In this document: piece by piece, positions 1 to 8,356 of the stretch | Position numbering within the stretch: position 1 is the first letter of the stretch | Layout of the letters: each line of letters opens with the position of its first letter | Assembly (NCBI GenBank): GCA_947646735.1 | Contig: CANTFK010000961.1 | Span: forward strand, 186,001-250,000 | Origin: Peronospora farinosa | Taxonomy: Eukaryota; Oomycota; Peronosporomycetes; Peronosporales; Peronosporaceae | Direction: 5' to 3' | Length of the DNA stretch: 64,000 nucleotides | The notes under the pieces: generated by a model | What the model was told of the DNA's origin: nothing | What the model saw: only the letters and a program-made list of their open reading frames with translations | Databases searched by the model: none | Made by a program: the position numbers and the translations under genes

Positions 1-3000
1 TGATATACAAGTGGGCGATCCGGGAGTTCCCCTAACTGAAGACCAAGAAGGATTACGACAACTGATTTGGAAGAGTCGTCATTTGCTTATCGGCAAAGGA
101 AATGCCTTACCTCCAGCGGTACGTGGAGCTGTATGTGATATAGATGTTGGTGAAGCACATCCGATCGCACAACGGGTGCGACCAGTCGCGCCTAAATTTC
201 GTGAGAAGTTAGCTAACCTAATCAAGGGATTATTATCAGCTAAAATCATTCGACCATCGACTTCACCATGGGCCTCGCCAATTGTTGTGATCATTAAGAA
301 GAACGGTGTCGACATCCGTTTGTGTATCGACTATCGACGGGTGAACCAACTGACGAGACTAATGGTTTATCCCATGCCTTTGATAAGCGAACTGCTACAA
401 GACATGGACAAGGCGATGTGGTATTGCTCTCTGGATATGGCGAGCGGATTTTGGGTCGTGGAAATGACGGAGCGGGCAAGAATGATTTCGGCTTTTATTA
501 CACCGTCGGGTTTGTTTGAATGGTTGCGAATGCCGTTTGGTCTGAAAAACGCTCCACAGAGTAAGACCGGCAAGAGTACGACTACGATCGGTGCAGAATC
601 AACAGATTCGAGATTCCCAAATACTGGATCGCCAAAATTGATTGACGTGTTTTCAGAGGTAGAACCGGATACCAGCCAGAATCCCTCTGTGCTTGGTAGA
701 AGATCATATATCGATGACATACTGATTCCCGCTACGTCGTGGACCTCCTTATGTGATAAGGTGAAACGATTGCTAGAGGCATGGAATGAATGGAATCTGT
801 CGATAAGTCTGGCTAAAAGTTTTTGGGGACGACGAAAGGTGGATTATTTGGGACATCAAGTTTCACTCGCTGGAATAGAGGCACATCCAAAAGATCTAGG
901 ATCACTTGTGAATATCCCATTCCCAAAGACATTACGATCGATGCAATCTTTTCTAGGGAGTTTGAATTACTATAGCCGATTTATCGAGGATTTTGCGATT
1001 TACGCGTCGGTGTTGTACGAATTACGGGAAGCAGATTTCCATGAAATCCGCCGTTTGGATAAGGTGAATACACTGGCTAAAAATGTTGGAGGGAGTAACG
1101 ATGGTGACTGGCAAGAAACGAATCAACCTAATCCAGATCGAGACCCTGATACAGGGGGCGATCCAGATCGAGAAGGTCGGACTAGATGGGAAAAATCGAT
1201 GATCGCGTTCACTATGTTGAAAGCCAAGATCGCAAATACCCCGATTCTCAAGCACTTCGATCCAGATCGACCTCCAGTTATTGTTGTTTACGCAAGTAAA
1301 TGGGCGGTTTCAGCAGCTTTGCTGCAGGAATTTGATGGCATATATTGGCCGGTAACATTTTCAAGTCGGAAGTTGAAGCCGAATGAAATAAATTACGGGA
1401 TGGTCGAGAAAGAAGTTCTGGCACTTCTCCGGATTTTGGATACATGCTATGCTATGCTAGTCTCGCGAGAGATAAAGGTTTTTACACGTTTTTCAACGCT
1501 GGCCTGGCTAGTACAATCCTCCGGTCTTAATGGACGACTAGGAAGATGGGCTGCATTGTTATCGACTTGGACGTTGGAGATTAAGAAATGCGAGAAAGGA
1601 GAGGACGAAATACTTGGAGCTTTGGCGGCAAGTATAACGCCCCGTGAGGAAGTCGATGAGGTACTAATTGCGATCGCCCCCGGAAACAGCCAAGAAGGAC
1701 TATAAGTATGCCTCCTCCTACGGTAGGAAAGACGGAAAGTCTTTTGGTCGTCAGTTTCGATGGATCGGCACGAGTAAAACGTAAAGGTGGAGCTTATAGT
1801 GCTATTGTGTGGCAATTACCAGAGTGGACAATTTTGGAGGCAGTTTCCAAATATTCAACGGATCTAACAGTGAATGAAGCAGAATACAACGGCATGTTGC
1901 TGGGTTTTGAATTACTCACACACCAGGACAGAAGACGAGTTATAATTTGTGGAGACTCGAATTTGGTGATACGGCAAATGCGTGGTGAAATTGATTGTAA
2001 GGCACCAGGTCTGCAATTATTGCGACATAAAGCGTTGGAGAAATTGCGGTCGTGGCCTGCTCATGAGTTTCTACATATGAAACGCGATTGGAATCAGAGC
2101 GCAGATCGATTAGCTAGTATCGCATTGCAACGAGAAGAAGGGGCGAGTATGATTACGGATGAGGATCGTCGAGATTTAATTACGCTTAATCGGTTGGATG
2201 AATTGCTAAAGCCTCAAGTGACCAAGTCAGTGGTTAAAGTAGCGGCGATCGCTCGATCACCACAAAGAAAACGTCGACAACCACAAATTTTGCAGGAAGA
2301 AATGGTGCAGCAGATGAGAAGTGATCGCATACAGCGTGCCCAAGACGAAGAACGCTGGATCGCTAATCTGAAGGCATATTTGGTCGGAGACATTTCGACA
2401 TTGACGGTCGAGGAAGCGAAATCATGTGCCAAGATGGCTAACGATTATGAAGTTGATGAAGATAATCTGTTATATTTTTGCCCGGGAGCCACAACGAAAT
2501 CCGAAGATCGGGACGAAATCGCTCGTCTGGTGGTGCCCGAAAATCTGCAGCAAAATTTCCTGCATCATTATCATTCTAGTTTGGAAGGGGGTCACCAGGG
2601 GAATTGGGAGAACCTACCAGCGGATTAGAGCGCATTTTCACTGGAGGGGTTTGTATCGAAGTGTTCAACGTTATGTGAATCAATGCACAGATTGTAAAAC
2701 TGGAAAGGGACGTCCCGTGATTGATGGAGAATCACCGGGGAATCTACAGTCTACCTATCCTTTCCAAATTATCGCCACCGTCTCTGCCTAAATCGTTCAA
2801 AGGAAATACCGAATTACTTATCTGGGTGGATTTATTTTCTGGCTACGTGATCGCCAAAGCAAGTTCGTCGCGAACAGCCCAAACTATCGCTGAAAATTAT
2901 GAAGAGTGTGTTTTCCGTCGTTTTGGTGCTAGTGAAGCAATACGTCATGACCGAGAGCCCGGGTTTATGTCGGATTTTTTTCGTGCGTTTAACCGAATTA

Positions 3001-3935
3001 TTGGACAGAAGCAAAGGGCAACGATGGCATATCGACCTCAAGCAAATAGAACTGCTGAGCGTATGGTGCAAACTCTGACTCGTGCATTAAAGATGTATGT
3101 CTCTGATGTGAATCAACAAGACTGGGATGAGTATGCCGAACGCCTAACTTTCGCGATCAATACCGCCCAAGATCGGGTGCGTGGCGAAACGCCATTTTTC
3201 TTGATTCATGGTTGGGACCCGCGATCTACGTTGGAAGCTACATTACCATTAGGAAGTACGAGGCGTAGGGATCGCGATCCACGTAGGTGGCGATATCATG
3301 TGCAGCGGCATTATCAGCGGGCGAGAGAAGCAGTAAATGAGAGACTCAGGACGGCGATCCAAACACGTGCTGATCGCCACAATGAAGATCTCAAGCCTCA
3401 CGAAATTGAACCAGGGGCGCAAGTCTGGTTATATTTGGATCGGGTGAAAGAAGGGTACGCTCGAAAGCTAGCACATATGTGGCATGGACCTTTTCGAGTA
3501 AAAGAAATGTGTGGAGATCACGCTGTCCGACTGGAGACTGCTGGTACACCATATCGATTATTTCCTGTCGTACATATATCCAAGTTGAAGAGAGTAAAGA
3601 CGTTCCCCGATCGTCCAAAAAATTTGCTGACGATTGAAGAAGAGTATCGATTCGATTTTGATGAAGCGCTTTTGCCGGAAGATAGTTCTGAAGGTAATCT
3701 GGAAGACGATGAATTCGAAGTGGAAAAGATTGTGGATGTACGATCTGATAGAAAGACACGTTTTGGACGAGTACATAGACAGTTTAAAGTCTACTGGAAA
3801 GGTTATGCTAACCCATCCTGGGTGGACGAAGCCGACTTAAATTGTGGTGCCTTATTGCAAGATTTTGAACGTGGCAAGATTAGCCGGAATCGTTTTGAAG
3901 TGATGCAATCACATGAAGAGGGATCTGGTGGCTAA
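1..3935 (+). pseudogene. Element 1 pol pseudogene (RT, RNase H x2, integrase, chromodomain)
   Basis: Pieces in order: reverse transcriptase with YIDD near 709-720, a first RNase H-like region (VVYASK, catalytic Asp already lost) near 1280-1330, a second RNase H starting near 1750 (FDGSA), an H2C2 integrase zinc region near 2600-2720, integrase core 2780-3200, and a chromodomain near 3700-3870. Damage relative to Element 2: a deletion inside RT just after the NAPQ motif (about position 558), a lost G near 1682 that brings in a stop at 1703-1705, a frameshift near 2597, and a small deletion near 2777 that removes the first catalytic Asp of integrase. This copy cannot make a working Pol. The open reading pieces are 11-1705, 1708-2628, 2426-2791 and 2721-3935. 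Confidence 0.92.
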
Positions 3936-4218
3936 CGAAGATCGAGTGTTGGGGATGGTATAATATGCAAGAAGGTTGCATAGGATGGTGGAAAGGAAAT
4001 TTGTGTGTAATGAGTATGGCGATCGAAGGTCTGGAAGACGAGATCGCGGCTAAAGAAGCCCAACAAAAGAAGACAATTTCGGACATGATTAACGAAATGG
4101 AGAAACAAAATGGAATTGTATTGAACGACTGAGAGGTGTTACTAGTCAACAAACACCTCGACGAAAATTAATCGAACAGACGGTGCACAGCCAGATCGAC
4201 ACTGTATGTCGTCTACCG

Positions 4219-4232
4219 GTGCAGGGGACGAT
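4219..4232 (+). other. Polypurine tract of Element 1
   Basis: The block GTGCAGGGGACGAT sits directly against the LTR start TGTGG. The identical block, reverse-complemented, abuts the 3' LTR of Element 2 at 8272-8285. In this family it would prime plus-strand DNA synthesis. Confidence 0.75.
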
Positions 4233-4322
4233 TGTGGTAAAGTCGATTAGGAATTTTGGCTAAGTCCATGTATGAATTTTATCGATAAATCCGGAGCCGA
4301 ATTATCGGGACCTTTCTCGCCA

Positions 4323-4514
4323 ACGGTTGGATCCCTTTCCCATAATGGCTGGATTCCTTTCCTATAACAGTTGGACCCCTTTCCCATAACGGTTGGATCC
4401 CTTTCTCATAACGGTTGGATCCCTGTCCCGCTTACGGTTGGACCCCTTTCCCATAACGGTTGGATCCCTTTCCCATAACGGTTGGACCCCTTTCCCATAA
4501 CGGTTGGACCCCTG
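4323..4514 (+). repeat. Tandem array, about 23-bp unit
   Basis: About nine imperfect copies of a unit made of CGGTTGGAYCCC followed by TTTCCCATAA. It sits in the U3-like part of the Element 1 LTR. Some copies carry GTCCCGCTTA instead of the TTTCCCATAA part. Confidence 0.85.
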
Positions 4515-4515
4515 T

Positions 4516-4559
4516 CCACCACTAAGTCACTTACTAAAGTGACTTATTGGGTGTGGTGG
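4516..4559. repeat. Nested inverted repeat (hairpin) in the Element 1 LTR
   Basis: Outer arms CCACCAC (4516-4522) and GTGGTGG (4553-4559) enclose inner arms AAGTCACTT (4524-4532) and AAGTGACTT (4537-4545). It lies directly after the 23-bp array and could fold in DNA or in LTR RNA. Confidence 0.7.
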
Positions 4560-5008
4560 AGTCGATCGTAATTCATGGATGATCGAATGGAAGTACCGTT
4601 GATCGTAGCATGGATCATATTTCCATGTTATATTGGATTATCATGGAATAGATCACCGCTTGGATATACTTGGTTCCAGTATCGGTTGATCCAACTGGAT
4701 GTATTAAAATTGTACGGACTTTACTTGAATGTGGAATAGTGGAATTTCTCAAAGTGTGGATTGCGGCCTCAATAAATTGTAATGGACAAATCATGATCCG
4801 AGATACATATCGTATCGCTATGGAGTTTGGATAGCACCGCGATCCAAGTCTGAATCGCACTGCAATCTTAGTATTCAGGTGGATCCGCGATCCGTGATTC
4901 TGTTATTTCACTGTGGAGGAGCGAGTAAACAATTTTCATAAATTGTAGATTGAGATCCAAGTTATGTGGATCACACATCAAGGATCGATCCCGAAACATT
5001 GTGCAGAA

Positions 5009-5360
5009 AACGCGATCCAACTTGGAAAACGCGATCCGACTCAGAACCGCGATCCGACTCAGAACCGCGATCCGACTCAGAACCGCGATCCAACTTAAAA
5101 TCGCGATCCGACTCAGAACCGCGATCCAAAGCTGAGCGCGATCCAACTTAAAATCGCGATCCGACTCAGAACCGCGATCCAAGGTAAACCGCGATCCAAG
5201 GTAGACCGCAATCCGATCAGAATCGCGATCCGAATCAGGACCGCGATCCAACATAGGTCCGCGATCCGACCTAGATCGCGATCCAACTCACAAGGATTAC
5301 GCATTATGGATCGAACACGATCCTGAGCTGATACGCGATCTGATTCGGATCGCGATCCAA
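5009..5360 (+). repeat. GCGATCC-rich satellite array in the Element 1 LTR
   Basis: A run of 16-20 bp units, each centred on CGCGATCC followed by a variable spacer such as GACTCAGAAC, AACTTAAAAT or AAGGTAAAC. It occupies the place that the 27-bp GATCGC array holds in the Element 2 LTR, although the units are not alike outside the GATCGC core. Confidence 0.8.
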
Positions 5361-6084
5361 GGATAAGGCAAGATCGCCGATGGATCGGGATGGCAAAGGC
5401 ATTTGGGGTGGACCACATATCGAGATCTGATTTTTTCTCTGAAAGGGTGACACGTGGTGATAGATCCTGGACTACAGATAGGCAGAATTGTAGGTTTCGA
5501 GTTTTGATTGGTTAACACTAAACAGAGCTCAATTTTACTTCTAATACACGTGTCGACTTCTCTTCCGGGCTGGATTCTTTGGCCACCCGACGTCTCGAGG
5601 AAGCCTACACACTACGCAAGTCATATCCCTGGATTGTTTGGCCAGGGATTGCAAGAACTCTCAACACAACTCAACTGCGATCGGACGCAGATAAAACACG
5701 TAGGGAAAGGCGAAGCAAGTGCAGGACGGATCAAGTGGTCAGAAGGTTCTGCTCAAGTGGTCAGAAGATTCAAGCTTCGTTTTATTGGATAACCGTGATC
5801 GATTGGGAAGATCACACCAAGTACTCGGTTTATCTTGTGAAGATTTCCACAAGATAACCAAACCTCCTATCCCTAACCCAATTAGGATCAACATCGACTC
5901 AAGTCCACCGAGAAGAGAGCAACCCGCCCTACCGACGGGTACACAAGGTGAGGAAGGCTTTATACACGGAAGCGGGGTACCCCCTCCGTTAGTCGGTCGT
6001 CCGGGCGCCAGTGGAGAGTTGGAATCGCATCAGCAATTTTGCGAATCCCACTCCACCACAAATATATCCTGGACCTTTATTTGC

Positions 6085-6282
6085 ACTTGAACTTAGCTAC
6101 ATGACTGTCTTCAACGGGGGGGGAGGACAAAATATATCCCTTCTCCGGAACAGTTGAGTAGCTTAAAGCAAGTTCTTAAGGACGACAAAGTCGAACCACG
6201 TGAGGTTCAGCTCGCACTTGAGTCTAACCACACGACTGTCTTCAACGGGGGGGGGACAATATATATCCCTTCTCCGGAACAG
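6085..6282 (+). repeat. Duplicated block with G-run
   Basis: Two copies (6085-6153 and 6216-6282) share CTTGA, ACTGTCTTCAACGGGGGGGG and ATATATCCCTTCTCCGGAAC, separated by about 60 bp. Each carries an eight- or nine-G run. Confidence 0.75.
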
Positions 6283-6792
6283 GCGTGTGGTCAGAGTCGA
6301 GTTCCTTTAAGAGCGAAGAAGACGTGCCAAGCAGATCGCGAATTGAGTAGTATTTATTATATTCCTATCCTTTAAACTCCTTTACTCTATCCTTGCCTGA
6401 CGCCCTGTTCCCTGTGTTGACTGGTCAGGAGTGGCTGAACCTCGAGGGACCCAGGTCTACTGAAGAGGGATCGGTTTAACTGAAGAAAGACCCAGGCCTA
6501 CCGCTGAGAGATCGAGGTCTACGACTGAAGAACTGGGGTCTACCACCGGGTCCACCGCTGAGAGACCGAGGTCTACCGATTGGAGGACCAAGGTCTGCCA
6601 CTGAGGGCTGGGGTCTACTGTTGAGATACCGAATCTTCTAATGTTGGACCGGAGCTTTGGATGAAGGGTCGGGCTGACTTCTTTCGGTACTTTTTAATTG
6701 GGACTTTAATGATAATGATCTCTCCGTTGATGGTACTTCAAATCATTCCCAGCCAACGGTCGCTTACTCTCGTGGTCATTTTTCTCTCCGTT

Positions 6793-6842
6793 TCGAAGGA
6801 CCAAAGGACCGCTACCTGGTAAGCGGTCCTTTGGTCCTTCGA
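6793..6842. repeat. Perfect 21-bp inverted repeat, 8-nt loop
   Basis: Left arm 6793-6813 and right arm 6822-6842 are exact reverse complements around the loop ACCTGGTA. The arms contain the purine-rich GAAGGACCAAAGGACCGCT. No T-run follows and no gene is attached, so a bacterial-type terminator reading makes no sense here. Confidence 0.85.
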
Positions 6843-6961
6843 TCCAACTGGCCCCTGAGTTCTTCACGTTTTTGGAAACACTTCATTATAACTACCACAG
6901 CCGGAAGTGCGTCATTGATATACAGATAGCCAACCTCCTTCAAAGTCCACACATAATCAAG

Positions 6962-6965
6962 TATA
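6962..6965. other. Target-site duplication (TATA), left copy of Element 2
   Basis: TATA immediately precedes the LTR end TGTGG at 6966 and is repeated at 20420-20423 right after the other LTR end. Confidence 0.75.
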
Positions 6966-8271
6966 TGTGGTGGAGTGGGATTCGCAAAATTGCTGATGCG
7001 ATCCCAACTCTCCACTGGCGCCCGGACGACCGACTAACGGAGGGGGTACCCCGATTCCGTGTGTATAGCCTTCCTCACCTTGTGTACCCGTCGGTAGGGC
7101 GGGTTGCTCTCTTCTCGGTAGACTTGAGTCGATGTTGAACTTGATTGTGTTAGGGATAGGTGGGGGGGGCGATCGCGTGGAATTCCTCACACGATCGCAG
7201 TTGTTCTTGGGGTGCTCTATTTGAGTCGCCCTGATCTCCCTTGAGATCGCCTTGTCCAAAAATGTAGATACTTGATCCGCTTGCCTTCTGACCACTTGAG
7301 CCGTCTCGCGATCTTGTATCTGGACTTCTTAGTCCTCTGCGTCCAATCGCAGCTTGAGTTGTTTTGTTGAGAATTCTTGCAATCCCTGGCCAAACAATCC
7401 AGGGATATGACTTGCGTAGTAGGTAGACTTCCTTGAGACGTCGGGAGGCCAAAGAATCCAGCCCGGAAGAGAAGTCGACACGTGTACTTAGAAGCAAATT
7501 GAACTCTGTTAATGTTAACCAATCAAATACCAAAACCTATGATCTTGACTATCTGTAGCTCAGGATCTGTTGCCACGTATCGCCCTTTCGGAAAAAATCA
7601 GATCTCGGAATGTGGTCCACTCCAATATAGCCGCGATCTGGATCGCTACCTCACTCGGATATAATACCATTTTAGTACCAGATCGCGGTACTAAATAATT
7701 AGTACCAGATCGCGGTACTAAATAATTAGTACCAGATCGCGGTACTAAATAATTAGTACCAGATCGCGGTACTAAATAATTAGTACCAGATCGCGGTACT
7801 AAATAATTAATACCAGATCGCGGTACTAAATAATTAATATCGGATCGCGATCCGCCGGATCACGACTTGTCTTCTTCACCGTTTCTCAGGTCATGTGAGA
7901 TAGTTCATCAATGTGACATTTCATATCCACCATTCCAGTCCTCCATAGCGACGTGATCCACACCAGACCGTCCTCCACATGCTTGGATGTACCCATCTTC
8001 CTCCTTAGCGACCGCGTTCACGCGGATCGCCATCGGAAATACTGGAGATCGCAATAGCGTAGTTTCTAGGCCATATTTGACCCCACATAGAAGTGCAAAC
8101 TACTCCATTCACTGTTTTCCATCCTATTTGACATCGTCTTGAAACCTTTCTGCGAGATCGCGACTCATCAATATTGGCCACGAGATCGCGACTCATTAAT
8201 ATTGGCCATTTCGGACTTAACCGAAAATATGCGATCACACTTGGCGAAATTCACTCTTTCACTTCGCCACA
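6966..8271 (-). repeat. 3' LTR of Element 2 (1,306 bp)
   Basis: On the minus strand it starts TGTGGCGAAG (8271) and ends CTCCACCACA (6966). It is almost identical to 19063-20419. It carries six full 27-bp palindromic units against eight in the other LTR, plus G8 against G6 and A5 against A4 runs. These differences account exactly for the 51-bp length difference. Confidence 0.95.
7672..7852 (-). repeat. 27-bp palindromic tandem array, six units plus a degenerate one
   Basis: Each unit has 8-bp inverted arms TTAGTACC and GGTACTAA around the core AGATCGC, then an ATAA spacer. The last full unit has TTAATACC. The array lies in the U3 part of the LTR. Spacing and symmetry suit a repeated binding site for a dimeric protein, which is an inference. 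Confidence 0.9.
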
Positions 8272-8285
8272 ATCGTCCCCTGCAC
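8272..8285 (-). other. Polypurine tract of Element 2
   Basis: Minus strand GTGCAGGGGACGAT directly before the LTR start; identical to 4219-4232 of Element 1. Confidence 0.75.
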
Positions 8286-8356
8286 CGATAGCCCACATAC
8301 AGTGTTGGCCTAACTGTGCACTGTCTCGCTTCACTCTTCTCGTCACTTCGTCCCTT

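Larger units (their letters stand above)
1..6060 (+). mobile_element. Element 1: 3' part of a degraded Ty3/gypsy retrotransposon
   Basis: Seen: a damaged pol (1-3935), a short 3' untranslated stretch, a polypurine tract at 4219-4232 and an LTR at 4233-6060. The 5' LTR, gag and protease lie left of the window. Its pol is highly similar to that of Element 2 (opposite strand, 11054-15616) and ends in the same chromodomain, so it belongs to the same family. Stretch 3936-4150 matches the sequence that follows pol in Element 2. The accessory antisense ORF that Element 2 carries next is absent: only its two borders remain, joined near 4130-4190. The target-site duplication cannot be tested because the left end is missing. 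Confidence 0.9.
4233..6060 (+). repeat. 3' LTR of Element 1 (1,828 bp)
   Basis: Starts TGTGG right after the polypurine tract and ends CTCCACCACA, giving TG...CA ends. The part from about 5400 to 6060 matches the reverse complement of the Element 2 LTR (from about 7610 down to 6966). The upstream, U3-like part is different and built of satellites: a 23-bp array at 4323-4514 and an 18-bp GCGATCC array at about 5009-5360. An inner TGTGGTGGAG at 4551 imitates an LTR start but belongs to a hairpin. Confidence 0.85.
6061..6965. other. Unassigned sequence between Elements 1 and 2
   Basis: No convincing gene. It holds a duplicated block of about 67 bp (6085-6153 and 6216-6282), a run of imperfect GAGGTCTACC-type units from about 6475 to 6640, and a perfect 21-bp hairpin at 6793-6842. 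It may be debris of another retroelement, but no coding domain is recognisable. Confidence 0.6.

Noticed and set aside
3880..4152. 90-codon minus-strand ORF, repeated with the same C-terminus at 10867-11109
   Set aside because: It is the antisense of the pol end and adjoining untranslated sequence. Sharing between Elements 1 and 2 follows from common descent; no protein feature is seen.
4551..4560. TGTGGTGGAG as LTR start of Element 1
   Set aside because: It belongs to a hairpin. The polypurine tract and homology to Element 2 place the LTR start at 4233.
7672..7852. CRISPR-like array
   Set aside because: Units are head-to-tail with no unique spacers, in a eukaryotic LTR.
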